Shown in pieces: positions 1 through 12,133 of a DNA stretch of 64,000 bases (within the stretch, counting starts at the first letter, position 1; each line of letters begins with the position of its first letter). Both the position numbers and the translations under genes were made by a program. The stretch lies in the NCBI RefSeq assembly GCF_013426205.1, contig NC_089423.1, forward strand, positions 4,278,001 to 4,342,000, in the 5' to 3' direction. This DNA is from Metarhizium brunneum. Its lineage: Eukaryota > Ascomycota > Sordariomycetes > Hypocreales > Clavicipitaceae. The notes under the pieces were generated by a model that made no database searches, was not told the origin of the DNA, and saw nothing but the letters and a program-made list of their open reading frames with translations.

Positions 1-660
1 CGTGGACTATTGCCGTGGCATCAAGGACCCTGATCGGTGGGGAGGGGGGATCGAACTCAGTATATTATCTACCATCTTTGATATTCAGATATGTACTTTC
101 GATGTTCAGGTAGGCTTACATCCCTCTCTCGCCCTACTTTCAAGTATCGAGCTATCTGCAATGAAATACTCAATCACCCGCAGGGACAGCATCTCATGAC
201 CTTCGGCGAGCGAAAGCAAGAACGATGCATTTTGGTGTATTCTGGTATTCATTATGACCGCGTCGTATTCAGCTACTCTGATTTCCCTCACAATGTAGCT
301 CCTTTGCCGCCAGAGATGGATAGGTCGATCTGGCTCACAGATGATTCTGAGGTGCTGGTAAAGGCCAAGATGCTAGTCGAGGAACTAAATGCAAATCACT
401 ACTACACGGACACTGATGGACTGGTCTTGAAGTGCAACGAGGACGGCTGTGAATGGATTGGTAATGGACAACTAGCAGCCAGGAAACATGCTGAGGCTAC
501 AGGACATACCCAATTGACAGAAATTGCGGATCCGGAAGAAGACAGTATTTTGCGCAGGTGCTTGAGGGAAGGGTGTACCTTTCTAGGCCAGGGAGCCTCA
601 GTCGAGCGACATAGAACCGACACTGGCCATAATGACTTCGATGTCATTCCCGACATGTAA
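1..660 (+). CDS. OTU1: OTU1-type ubiquitin thioesterase, 3' part (5' end outside window)
   Basis: This is the C-terminal part of an OTU-family cysteine protease of the OTU1/YOD1 class, which trims ubiquitin chains on Cdc48-bound clients in ER-associated degradation. Exons are 1-109 and 184-660, joined by a phase-0 intron of 74 nt (GTAGGC...CGCAG). Exon 1 carries the OTU motif WGGGIEL followed by LSILSTIFDIQI. Exon 2 carries YSGIHYD, which holds the catalytic His of the family. The catalytic Cys lies upstream of the window. After the OTU fold there are two C2H2-like fingers in tandem, C-x4-C-x12-H-x5-H and C-x4-C-x11-H-x5-H; family members I know of carry one. The reading frame is open at base 2, so the GTG there is internal and not a start. 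Family assignment is firm; the double finger is an observation. Confidence 0.9.
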
Positions 661-1089
661 CACCACCAAGTCACGAAAGCGAAATTCACTTTTTGATAAT
701 CACCAGCTCGCTGCGAACTGGTGCACGCCACCTTGAATCTGTGATCCTCTCTTAATTTCGTTGCCAGCATCTCCAATGCTGCAACTTACATCGCAGGCTC
801 GGTAAAGCTTTGGATCATTGCCTGAAACGGAACGCTCAGCAAAGTCTGAAAGAGCTTGCAAGCTTTTCTTTTCAATGTTGCTCAGTGTTTCTGGGACAAC
901 AATGGCAACATCTAATACTTTAAACAATAAATTGAGATATTCTTAGTTGATTTCTGATGCCACAGATGTCCCAATGGCGTGGCTCCCTGGAGCGTACCCA
1001 TGCACATCGCTTCAGCGATCTCCTACATACACGTAGAGCAGTCTATATTTCGATGAAGGGACATAATCTTAATACAAGGCGGCGTGGCA
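661..1089. other. Convergent spacer OTU1/UsgS with possible gene remnant
   Basis: This spacer separates two converging genes. On the minus strand two short open stretches (about 1000-900 and 925-700) read plausibly as protein and include an ankyrin-like GATPLGH. They lie in different frames, lack a good start and are broken by stops. They may be a decayed gene or chance; I do not call a gene here. Confidence 0.3.
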
Positions 1090-2377
1090 TCAGAGCGACA
1101 GCGCGTCCTGCTTTTCTCTAGGTGTAAGGGCTGGTCCCGTCTGCATGTCGTCCATGGTTAAAAGGTTAAGACTAAGGAACTCGTGTTTGTTACGCCAAGT
1201 TTGCTGACTCCTGGCGAAATCCCCTATGTCAGAGGGCGGCGGCGGGGGATCGGTGATCTTAGTGACAAGATATGCAGTCGAGGCCTCTGCAATTCCATAT
1301 ACCAAAACTCCGAACAGGGGTACTCTACTGAGCACATAAAACCCAAGACCAAACCCAAACAAGACACCTTCGCGGCTTCTGAACCAGTTCCGCTTTTCTT
1401 CTCGCGAAAACTGGACACGCGTGAAGTAAGGCTCTAAAAGTTCATTCATTAAGTTCCGGGACGAGTAGTAACTCTGTAAAAAGATGATGAGATACCTTCG
1501 AGGCAAGAAGAGGCCGCTTCCAAAGATGATGGAAGCAGGCCCAAGTCCGACCGACTTGTGAAATGTGTAGAAACTCACTAAAGGGAGTATCAGTTGGCCA
1601 AATATCGGGGTGTATGATAAGGCGAGCACCACAATCGAAAGGCCTGCTCTGCGTACAAATTTCGACATAAATTTTATGAATGACTGCCTCCTTTTGGCTG
1701 GGGATTTCGCTGATTGATAAGACTTTAGATTGGGATAATAAAGGTCCCTTAGGTCACTCGGATTGTCGTGCTTATGTTTTTGGACATAAGTTATGTCAAC
1801 CCAGTTTAAAGACTGCATGAATCTAGTTGTTCACCTTGAGCCATTGTGTTGAGGCCATAGTTATTTGCGCAGGCGCTACTCACAGGTTGTCTAGAGTGGG
1901 AACTACATGACGCATTACCATCATGAGGAAGAATGGGAGCTGAAGGACAGAATCTCCCATGAAGTTCAGCCAATCGGTAACAGAATCTTCCCATGAGACT
2001 TGGTCACGGGGATAGAGCAGCGAGGTGAACCATAATACAAGCCTCGCCGCTATTATCTGCCTTGTGTGTTAGCTGAGGGGGCGGGCTCTCTGTGGCTTTG
2101 CTTGACAGTCTCTAACCGGAATTGCTACCAGCAGCCGGATTCCGAGTCCAGCTAACACGGCGTATATGGCTTGCTTATAGTACTCGGCAGTGAATAGATC
2201 CGGATTTTGCAATGCCCTGTAGGCTTTGCAGTGCGTTAGTAGTCTGACCTGGCCGTTTCTCTCTTTGCCCTTACCTCCAACCAGTGTCAACTGGGCCCCT
2301 CGGAAAATGGCATTGAGTTCGAAATGCGACGCATCAAGATTGAAGCTGTCAATTAATTTTGCCTTTCGAGGCTCCAT
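1090..2377 (-). CDS. UsgS-like multi-pass membrane protein
   Basis: This is a fungal membrane protein resembling Aspergillus UsgS; its biochemical role is not established. Exons on the minus strand are 2377-2275, 2223-2117, 2056-1884 and 1822-1090, giving 371 residues. The joins restore family-like sequence: LTLVG/AYRALQNP, LLVAIP/IIAARLV and PTLDN/LFMQSLNWVD. Intron 1 (51 nt) ends in AAAG and contains a perfect TACTAAC branch site. The N-terminal block (FRGAQLTLVG, about residues 25-35) is followed by several hydrophobic segments, including LQLPFFLMMV, AGLSIVVLALSYTPIFG and VLFGFGLGFYVLSRVP, so a polytopic protein is likely. The C-terminus is hydrophilic after a short proline run. The start at 2377 is the first in-frame ATG. 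It is divergent from INP1 across 538 bp, so the two may share regulatory DNA. Confidence 0.75.
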
Positions 2378-2915
2378 TGGCAGGTTTAGTGCTGTTTACA
2401 ACTCCAAGATCGGTAGTAGAGGCCGCTGTGTCCGTATGTGACGAGGTCAAGTTGCATGAGTAGATTCCAGATACGACCTCCGGAGTACCTCGGCAGTTAC
2501 TCCATTCTGGTGTTGGCGCTATAACCTCCGTCTTATTCACACGGTGCGTAGCAGCGGCTTGACGTGGACGCGTGGGGGGAGGGAGGTGCTAGGTACGTCA
2601 AGCTACGTCACTACGCCAGCCAAATTGTACTTGACTCAAAAAGACAATCGACCGACCTCAGCTTTGGAGCCACCATCACGAAGATTTGTCGGATGCGATC
2701 GACATACTACTGTAAGTAAAGTATATGCAGACAATTGCGACGAGAAGCAGCGAATTGATGACGATTCACTAGGCTTTTCAAGACTACCGAGGCCTCAACG
2801 GCCGTGCTTTGGCGACGGACAATTTGCCAGCAACGTGGGTTGCCCAATTATGTTGCCAGCACAATTGCGATGACGAACACCTGAGGATTCCCGTCATAAG
2901 AGCAACTTTTTCAAG
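2378..2915. promoter_or_regulatory. Divergent spacer UsgS-like/INP1
   Basis: This interval holds the 5' flanks of two divergent genes. No stable reading frame with coding character is seen. A CTCCGGAGTACCT stretch near 2478 is a degenerate relative of the TACGGAGTAC motif found in other spacers of the window. Confidence 0.4.
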
Positions 2916-4837
2916 ATGACTATAGCACCAATGGAGGCGATACAAACGGACTCCCTCTCCCCCAGGCCAGATATGCGACTCCGACCGATTGCCACTATGC
3001 GTCGTGTTGTAACCGAGCCAGCCATTATGCCAACGGAACGCGTCGCGACGTCCGCGCCAAGGACAGTTGTCGAAACACTCTATAGCCACCCGGAAGCCAG
3101 AATTGTTTCGTTCACTGCTTCAGTTCATTGCCAATCAGATACTGCGGGAGATAGTGCTCGAACACCAGAGGACGGAGGAGATGCTGGCAATTTAGCATGG
3201 TGGTCCCCTCTAGAGCGAACCATCGCAGTAGGTAAGAGCTGTAAATCCCCGGAGCAACATGCATACAGCTAACCAGATCCATAGGCGCATTTTGTGTATA
3301 CCGCGCCCCCGGCTCGGTTGCCTTTCTAAGTTGTGGATCTGCTCTTCAACCTATCCTACCTAAGAGTCAATGCTGGCGCGTTGATCAACAAAACTGCAAA
3401 TTCATACTGCAAATTCGGCGTCCTTACTATTGGCGGATTGAGCTGCCAGTATCGAGTATTGAGCAAATGAATAAGGCCCGGCAATTCAAAGATACTCTGG
3501 AAAAAGTCCTCTTATTCGAGAAGACTATATGCCCTTTCCGCCGGACGTTTACGGTCGAACTTCCCGAAACACCGGATGTTAAACTGAAGCCATGGAGGCC
3601 TGCAAGGAACCAGAAGGCATACTGCGACAATTGTGAGCCACGGAGAAAGTGTTTAAATAGTGAGGCCGCTGCATTATCATCTACTCTGCCCGCTGTTGAA
3701 CACCATTATGACTCTACGACCCCTTTATGTGAACAACCAATAACAAAGCTCTCCGATACTACGAGTTCCCTCGTTATGCCCAACAACGAACAGGCTAAAA
3801 GCACTCGCACCACTTCTTTCAAATCATGTGAACCATCGACAGAAGCGAGCTTGTGTGAGCCGAGCACTAGTGCAGAGAACACGGTGATGGCATCCGTCTC
3901 CAAGGCCGCACAGCGGCTACACGAGTACAAACCTCAATACAGCTCGCCACATCTACTTACCGGTAGCGATTTGGATGGTCGTCAACCCCAGGGACAAAAC
4001 GACACAGACACTCGTCATAGGTTACAATGGGATATAGCTACATCTTCCCTTCCAACTCGGGTAGAACCGAAAGATGTGGCGAGAAGTGATGGATTTTCGG
4101 TATTTCTCGAGAAACATGAAGGCCTCGAAAGCCAAGATAATTTGCAAAGACCTGAGCTTAGATATTTCCTGGGCTGTCGTGGCGGCCATACATTGACGCC
4201 GAATGCTCTGGCACCGCATCAGCCGTTCCAGGATAATGAAGTCACTGAAACAATTTCTAGTGAGGAATCGCTGGATTCCTTTTACACTGCTCCGTCTAGC
4301 TTGGATTCCGACGTATTGCTCGTACATATCGCTGCCGAACAATTACCTCGAATGCCTGAAGCACAGTTACCGTCGAACTCATCCTCTGATGACAAGGATC
4401 CAGAGGACCTGGAGGACATTAAAATCGAGCGCTCAACAAGTCCCTCGAGGCTCGATATGCAGGCAAATGAAATCAGAAGAAGAATATTGCCGAAGACGGC
4501 TGGCCCTCTAAATTCCAATCCGCTGGTGGAGTTGCAAAGCGACAGGGAACTATTCAATCCCGTAAGAGGAAGATTGCGTACATTAGGCAGCCTTCCCCGA
4601 GCTATCGTGAGTAAGACCTACAACTTATTGATTGGCCCTCCTAGTCATCTCGTTGCACTTATGCTTAGGATTGCGGCAAGAATATGCGCTGGCGAATGGA
4701 AGGGTGAGGATGTCGGCTTTGCAGCCAATGGCCATGCTATTCCTGTCAGGTGGGATTATTCTCATGGCGAACTCAGCAACGAAGATTTCTTCTTCGATGA
4801 GTATGTGCTTGCAAGCCAGGCCAATAATATTTCTTAG
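2916..4837 (+). CDS. INP1: Inheritance of peroxisomes protein 1
   Basis: INP1 is a peripheral peroxisomal protein that anchors peroxisomes at the cell cortex during their inheritance. Exons 2916-3231 and 3285-4837 (53-nt intron, GTAAGA...CATAG) give 622 residues. The conserved N-terminal domain spans roughly residues 50-200: TLYSHPEARIVSFTAS, ERTIAVG/AFCVYRAPGSVAF, CGSALQPILPKSQCW, LQIRRPYYWRIELP and FTVELPE. A long Ser/Thr/Glu-rich, probably disordered middle follows. Near the C-terminus (about residue 565 on) the conserved stretch RIAARICAGEWKG and PVRWDYSHGELS appears. The exon join falls inside the conserved block and restores it. The stop codon lies inside the first copy of a 35-bp tandem duplication (4831-4900), and an AT-rich island begins just after it. 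Confidence 0.85.
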
Positions 4838-4900
4838 TTGTAAATACTGCACGTACATTACTTGTTTCTTAGTTGTAAATACTGCACGTACATTACTTGT
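4831..4900. repeat. Perfect 35-bp tandem duplication spanning the INP1 stop
   Basis: Two identical 35-bp units, 4831-4865 and 4866-4900, start TTCTTAGTTG and end ATTACTTGT. The TAG at 4835-4837 in unit 1 is the INP1 stop, so unit 2 carries a second, silent copy of the stop region. The identity suggests a recent duplication. Confidence 0.95.
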
Positions 4901-5754
4901 TTAATATATTCAAGACTTCTTCTAGATAAAGTTAGTTTTTTAGTATGACAAAGATGAGCATTTATTCTTCTAGGCAGTTGAGTCGGCGTTTTACGTACTG
5001 ATTCTAAAATAATAAAAAATCACTTGAGGTTTAATCGGTGTGAATTGCAATTAATTTACAAAAAAAAATGATTGATTCATATTATAAATTTCTTTTTGTT
5101 TTTCTTTTTTACGCTAATAGTAGTTTTTTTTTTAGTTGATTTTTATTTATAGGTGGGTTTTAGAGGCAAATCCCTGGGGGGAAATTTATTTTTTGCGCCA
5201 CTAAAAATCATTTTTTTAGTTAGCATTTTTTTTTTTTAAAAAAAAAAGTCAGAGAGAGAGAAAGAAAGAACAGAAAGGGGAGTTTTTTTTTTTATTTTTT
5301 TTTATATCTCTTGCCTGATATTTTATTTAATTTATTTATTTGCCTTTTTTTCTTATATAGGATGTAGTAAGAAACAACATGTGGTAGATAAAAAGTTTTT
5401 TTATAACTGAATGCTTTTTTTTTTTTTTACCGAGTATTAAATCGTGAATAAATACAACGCGTCACGATGCGCAGACGGTCTGGGCCGCCTATACTACTCT
5501 GACCCGAGAACGAAAAAAAAAAAGTTAATACACCTGAGCCTGGTATCATGCGTAATTAACACCTGATGTACCTCAACTAGCAATAAACTCAGCCTCGTTC
5601 CCGGGGGGGAGGCATTTACATTTTCACGCAAAGAAAATAGCGTTAACACGTGAGAAGTTTTAATGCAGGAAAACACGGTTCTACACGGTTCTATATTACA
5701 GTCTACACAATTAATTCCTATCTATCTACTCATCCCAGGGGCCATGCGTTGAGC
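4901..5754. other. AT-rich, homopolymer-rich spacer between INP1 and KGD2 3' ends
   Basis: This spacer lies between converging genes. From about 4918 to 5470 it is very AT-rich, with many runs of 8-13 T on the + strand, an A11 run, and a GAGAGAGA/GAAAGAAAG purine stretch near 5250. It holds no coding ORF. The strong T bias on one strand distinguishes it from ordinary spacers here. It may be a degenerate microsatellite, or partly an assembly artefact. Confidence 0.7.
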
Positions 5755-7233
5755 CTACAAAAGCATACGTCTCGGGTCCTCGATGTATTCCTTGACTTTA
5801 ACAAGGAATTGCACAGCCTCTCTGCCATCGAGCAAGCGGTGATCGTAAGTCAATGCCAGATACATCATTGGTCGGATCTCAACTTTCCCATTAACGGCCA
5901 CTGCTCTGTCCTTGATCGCGTGAAGACCTAAAACTGCACTTTGTGGCAGATTGATGATAGGTGTTCCCATCAACGAGCCAAATACACCGCCATTGCTGAT
6001 GGTAAAGGTACCACCAGCCATATCTTCGATTGTCAACTTACCATCGCGTGCCTGTGAATGGTTACGGAAATCGTTAGTGCTCTGGTGGTATTGCAATGAT
6101 TAAGTGGGGCCTCCGTACCTTCTTGCCCATGTCAGCTATGGCCTTCTCAATAGTGACAAGATCCATCGACTCGACGTCACGAACAACCGGTGTCACAAGA
6201 CCCTTCTCGGTAGCCACTGCGACGCTGATATCCACGTAATCGCGGTAGACAATGGTATCGCCGCCGTTAGGGCCCTCGATGGAGGCATTGACCGCCGGAA
6301 TGTCCCGCATGGCGAGAACAGCCGCGCGGGAGAAGGCGCTCATGAACCCCAATTTTACGCCTGTCTTTTTAAGCACGTCGTCCTTGTATAACTTGCGGAA
6401 CTCCATGATGTTTGACATGTCCACCTCATTGAATGTCGTGAGTGAGGCAGCAGTGTTTTGTGATTGCTTGAGGCGTTCGGCAATACGAAGGCGCATACGG
6501 TTCATCTTGACCTGTGTCCGCGTTAATAATTGGATAACTCGTTCAAGATGTTGATATTGGCATGACATACTCGGCGCTCTTCTCGGCTTCCTGTAGAGGC
6601 TGATGCAGTGGACGTCTGGCTTGGTTCTGACTGAGCTGACTGAGCTTCCTTGGATGCTGCCCTTGTTGTCGCTGGCTTTTCTGTTTGCTTGGGTTCGGGG
6701 TTTAGGCTTGTCTGGCTCTGCTGCGGTTTGGTCTCCGTCTTTACTGGCTCTGATTCTGTTGCTTCCTTTGCTTCATCTTTTGAGGCTGCGGGTTCTTCTT
6801 TACTGCCTGACGGCGCTCCACCGAGCTCGATACGGACAAGGTCTTGTCCGACGGTTACGGTGTCTTCCTCGCTGGCAAGAAACTCCTTGATAGTCCCGGC
6901 TTCTGGGGCGTTGACAGCAACGTCGATCTTGTTGGGGTGTTAGAGCATTCTTGGTGCCAGTGTGCAATTATTTGGTGGGTCACATACCTTGTCAGTCTCG
7001 ATCGTCGCAATCTCTTCATCCTGCTCCACGAAGTCGCCAATGCTCTTTGAGAACTGCTTCAGTGTTCCCTCTGATATGGACTCGGCCATTTGTGGTACTT
7101 TTACTACCTTGTCGGAGTATGTTCGCACAGTTTGCATCAGGGGCGGAAGCATCGCCAGGTAGTTGGAGCGAAGGGGGTGCATAGAGCGCAACGGCGCCAT
7201 GCGCGCAGCGGTGGCTATCCTCCTGGACAACAT
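5755..7233 (-). CDS. KGD2: 2-oxoglutarate dehydrogenase E2 (dihydrolipoamide succinyltransferase), mitochondrial
   Basis: This is the E2 core of the 2-oxoglutarate dehydrogenase complex, which transfers succinyl from lipoate to CoA in the mitochondrial matrix. Exons are 7233-6988, 6927-6571, 6511-6119 and 6051-5755, giving 430 residues. The first ~42 residues are rich in Arg/Ser/Leu with no acidic residue until YSDK, fitting a matrix presequence. The lipoyl domain carries the lipoylated Lys in IETDK (about residue 82). A Pro/Glu/Lys-rich linker (about 115-200) leads into the catalytic domain ([16 protein letters not shown] onward), which ends with the active-site motif YDHRLLDG (His about 403). 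No separate E3-binding domain is seen, as is usual for eukaryotic E2o. Intron 1 uses an AAG acceptor (ACAAG). LPD1, the E3 partner, lies ~50 kb away in this window. Confidence 0.93.
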
Positions 7234-8323
7234 TCTGGCTGTCTTCTTGTGATTCCTGTAACAAACAGAGTGAGTGGCAGGCGGTGGGCGGTGGTGATAA
7301 TTGCACTATGTAGCGATGTCAATGCTGGGTGACTTAGGTGGCTGAGTACGGAGTAGATTGTTGTGAAAACGTGAGCGAACCCGTGTTCTCCGAGTGTGTA
7401 TGACCTATTATTATGTGAAGTACAATTGAAACCAAGGGTGGTCTAGCTGTTGTGGAGCCGTCGAAAAAAATGAGGAATTGGGTTCGGGTGAATGGCCGCG
7501 GCCCTGTCTTTTCTGTGTGGGTAGAAGTGGCTGCGGTTATTACTCCATGCTTGTACTCCGTACATGCCCCTTGGTGCGTGCAGGGGCTGTTACACTCATG
7601 ATGCTCGAGTTCTTCGGCATCTCTAAACACTTAATACCGTTCATCTTCAGACGCAGGAAACCCGCGTAGCATATGTGACGATAATTTTAGCTAACTCAAT
7701 AACTACGGGTAGTTTCGGTTGTAGGACAGGCGCAGGAGCGCCGTTCAATGAACTAACCAATCAATCACTCGACTAAACAAGTGATGCTATAGTCCGCACT
7801 GCTGCCACATTAGTATATACTTACATCTAGCACATACGAGACAACACGCCAGCACGCTTGAATGTATCTACGCACCCGTATCAACATAGCAGATTCCATA
7901 TATGTAAATAGAAAATGCACCAGAAAATGAAAATCACAAGGAACCCAGCAATACCAACTGAGTGCCGGACGGATAGAGCGGATAGCGCCCAGTGTAGGGT
8001 AGGCAGTGCACTTCCAGTGTGGGTGGTTGATGCAGGACGGACGGGCATGCGCCACACCAGGCCACAAGGCAGCAACACTGCGAAGCATGGCTACCTGGTA
8101 GTTATTTGAAGATCATGTCCAGAGCTCTCGAGGAACATCGTCAAAAAGCCGCCAGGAATCCCGGCACAACACGGTTGCGGCAGCTACACCGTCACAAAGG
8201 CACAAAAAATAACCCAAACAAGTCGATTGACGATCAATAATTGCGTCAAACCGCGCAGAGCATCCCCACGCCGCTGAGCTGCACCGCCGACGACGGACAA
8301 GCTAGATCAACATCAAACTTGCC
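7234..8323. promoter_or_regulatory. Divergent spacer KGD2/NDUFB9-like
   Basis: These 5' flanks serve two mitochondrial energy genes transcribed away from each other. Two TACGGAGTA/TACTCCGTA motifs lie at about 7344-7356 and 7553-7563. No gene is seen; the open frames lack coding character. Confidence 0.4.
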
Positions 8324-8890
8324 ATGTCGTCACGACGGGCTGCCATGTAAGACCCCAAGACCAGAAACACACGAACGCGACAGTGCCACAGAAAAGTAGA
8401 AAGCAGACTTGCTAAAGCTTCACGCACAGTTCGCTCTACCGGCGCTCCCTGAAATTGGCGTTGGACTGGGCAGTCCAACGCCAGCTTTGGCGCGGGCAAG
8501 CACTTTACATACGATCGCTGTTCGAGGCAAATCGCAACATTACCGATCCCAGACAGCAAAGGGTAAGCCGAAACAACGTACCTCCACCAACCAGGGCCAC
8601 ACACTGACGACCAATACAGGCCTTGCTATCCGAGACGGAGAAGTTGCTTGATACGTGGAAGCACCCTGATCCATATATCCCACCGACTGCACCTGGAGGT
8701 ATGGCATCGAAAGACTCGATTACAACACAACCGGCTAGCTAACGAACCCGATCAGGCTCCAAGTACGAGCGAAATTTGCCATCGCCGATTTTGGATCGTG
8801 AGTGCCTCATTTGTCTGCTGAACATTGTTCTCTGAGAAGCCATTTGACTGATAAATGCTAGCGCCTCCACACTCCGTCAACCGACACTGA
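8324..8890 (+). CDS. NADH:ubiquinone oxidoreductase LYR subunit, NDUFB9/B22 type
   Basis: This small accessory subunit of mitochondrial complex I belongs to the LYR family, whose members bind acyl carrier protein. Five exons (8324-8346, 8430-8562, 8620-8698, 8756-8797, 8862-8890) encode 101 residues. It is easily missed because no exon holds a long ORF. Every junction restores frame and family sequence: MSSRRAA/ISLYRRSLKLALDWAV, then RGQALYIRSLFEANR, DPRQQR/ALLSETEKLL, KHPDPYIPPTAPGG/SKYERNLPSPILD/PPP. The LYR motif is at about residues 10-12. Splice sites are all GT...AG (GTAAGA/GCACAG, GTAAGC/ATACAG, GTATGG/ATCAG, GTGAGT/GCTAG). No cleavable presequence is evident, which is normal for this subunit. 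It is divergent from KGD2, so two matrix-facing energy genes sit back to back. Confidence 0.88.
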
Positions 8891-9935
<1,045 letters not shown>

Positions 9936-11608
9936 TTTGAATGTGATTTGTGTTTTGGTGAACGAAATGTGGCTTTTGACGTTGAACGAAGTGCGATAAG
10001 AGCGGAGGCGTGCAGGATGCGATGATGATAATTGCAAGATTTCGAACAACAGAATTGTGGTTGGGCGGGGGGTGTAGAGGTTAAGTACTTTTTGGCGCGT
10101 ACAAGACGTGATCCTAGATCACCCACCAGGCTGGTGGCACACCGGGCCCCCAAATGGCGCTAGTCCTACTTTGGAAAATGGGAGTGCAGAGGGAAAACAA
10201 TCAAGTTAAAATAACCAAAGTATCCATTCGCCCCCCGCCGGCTGTTAGCCCCCCTCTATTTTTGCAATGGCGTACACAGGGCGACCCCGTTACCTACTGG
10301 TACTAGTAGGTAGTACTCGAAGCGGCTACGACTTAGTTACTCCGTACATTGTCAGTCAAGCAGATCCAAATCCTCAGCCCCATCGTTCAGGTGACGGATG
10401 TGCTTCTAATTTGCTGGTGGGAATAGTTACGTGCTGCGTGCGTTTAGCCGCACTACCAGTTACAGAAATACGATTTACGTGCCTTGCTGTTGCCCATCGC
10501 ATATTCTCTGCCTGGTGGACTGAATTCTTGTCGCAGGTTGTAGGGATCATGTTATGTAGTGTAAACCGAAGCATATAATGTCTCGTAATCTCCGGGCTGC
10601 GATTGTGATGAACCAATTAACTTGAAATCCAGCATTATTCAGAATCGTCGTAACAATGACGCATCTTTCTGTGTTGCCATCTTTACCATCTTAACTTGCC
10701 ATCTAGCCTTTTTCTTCTTCTTCTGGCCAGTGGCACCTGGTAGTAGCTACGTAGCTTCATTACAGCGAGGCCCCAATTAATGGAAAACAGGAATCCGCTG
10801 TCTATTTGAGTATGTGCTACTCGTAAGGCATTCGCAATGCAATCAGATCATGATTCCCTATAGTAATGCTATTGCTAATTCTCTGAAGTACTACCATCAA
10901 GCAATACACAGGATGATTGGTATAGCTGTGGGATCGATTCCTTATGGCTAAAGGAGGGCAAGTGCAATACTAGTACTACTGTGCGGATGGCTTCCCAGTA
11001 CATATTCCTCCAAGCTATTAACCCGTTATGAACTGCGGCAGTTGTTGTCCTTTTGTAGTAGCCAATCAGAAAATCGGTAGGCTGCTCGGACTAGACATGG
11101 AAAGGACGAAAAAAAAAAAAAACAAAACAAAAAAAAAGGGCAAGGCAAAAGCGGGCAGGTGGCTCAAAATCACTGGGTAGTAGTGTGAAGACGAGGCCGT
11201 GGGCACCAATGATAGCACTAGATCTGGATTATGTAATTAACATTTTGTGGTGCTGCCAATCTGGCTTCTAGTGAGTGCCTTGGGTCAGTAGCTAGTGCCC
11301 TTTACGTGCCAACGCACCAGCTGTATTAGAGCCCCGGTTTTTTCCCGACAACGTGGTAGGATCAGTCACTCAAGCATCGGAAAACACGCGCGACCGTGGC
11401 GCGCTCCCTCCCATCATCCACTACCAGCCATAGCAATCAGTAACCCACTCGTACTGCTTCGCGTTCAGCTACAAAAGCCCAGCCCACCCCCCGATCTTTC
11501 AACCTCCGCCATCAACTTTCATCACCACCCGCTGTCTAACCCTCGCCTTCAACCATATTCAAAAAAATTTCTTGGTAAATTATCCTGCTCATTTCTGAAA
11601 CCGCCAAA
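9936..11608. promoter_or_regulatory. Divergent H2A/H2B spacer (~1.67 kb)
   Basis: This is the shared 5' region of the histone pair. A CCAATCA box is at 11062-11068, a run of A with scattered C lies at about 11107-11137, and a long C/T-rich leader precedes H2B (11400-11600). A TACTCCGTA motif lies at 10338-10346 and TACTAGTAGGTAG-type palindromes near 10300 and 10970. ORFs of up to ~165 codons here have no recognisable content. Confidence 0.5.
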
Positions 11609-12133
11609 ATGCCCCCCAAGGCCGCCGACAAGAAGCCCGCCTCTAAGGCTCCCGCTACCGCCAGCAAGGCTCCCGAAAAAAAGGACGCCGGCAAGAAGAC
11701 CGCTGCTTCTGGCGAAAAGAAGAAGCGCTCCAAGACTCGCAAGGAAACTTACAGTTCTTACATCTACAAGGGTATGCCATTTCCGCCCTTGATGAAAGCC
11801 GTGTGTTCTAACCCGCATTTTGCGACAGTCCTGAAGCAGGTCCACCCTGACACCGGTATTTCCAACCGTGCCATGTCTATTCTGAACTCGTTCGTCAACG
11901 GTTAGTTATTCATCATGCCTACCATAGTATGATCTGAATCTAATTACGTCCAAGATATTTTCGAACGCGTTGCTACTGAGGCATCCAAGTTGGCGGCTTA
12001 CAATAAGAAGTCAACCATTTCTTCCCGAGAGATCCAGACATCCGTTCGGCTCATCCTACCCGGTGAACTTGCCAAGCACGCTGTCTCAGAGGGTACCAAG
12101 GCTGTCACCAAGTACTCATCGTCCACGAAATAA
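11609..12133 (+). CDS. htb1: Histone H2B
   Basis: This is the core histone H2B, 137 residues from exons 11609-11771, 11829-11900 and 11955-12133. The N-tail is Lys/Ala/Pro-rich ([15 protein letters not shown]). The histone fold follows: [60 protein letters not shown], then [21 protein letters not shown]. The C-terminal helix ends [14 protein letters not shown]; the Lys in AVTKY is the conserved monoubiquitination site. Introns are 57 and 54 nt; the second ends GTCCAAG, again an AAG acceptor. An alternative longer frame in exon 1 reads through the 5' leader in another phase and is not coding. Confidence 0.97.

Noticed and set aside
10267..10616. ~100-codon ORFs on both strands in the histone spacer
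   Set aside because: Opposed frames over the same low-information DNA, no domain, contain the TACTCCGTA motif.
11295..11792. 165-codon ORF upstream of and overlapping H2B
   Set aside because: It runs through the pyrimidine-rich leader in a different frame from H2B; Pro/Ser-rich translation is a by-product of composition.
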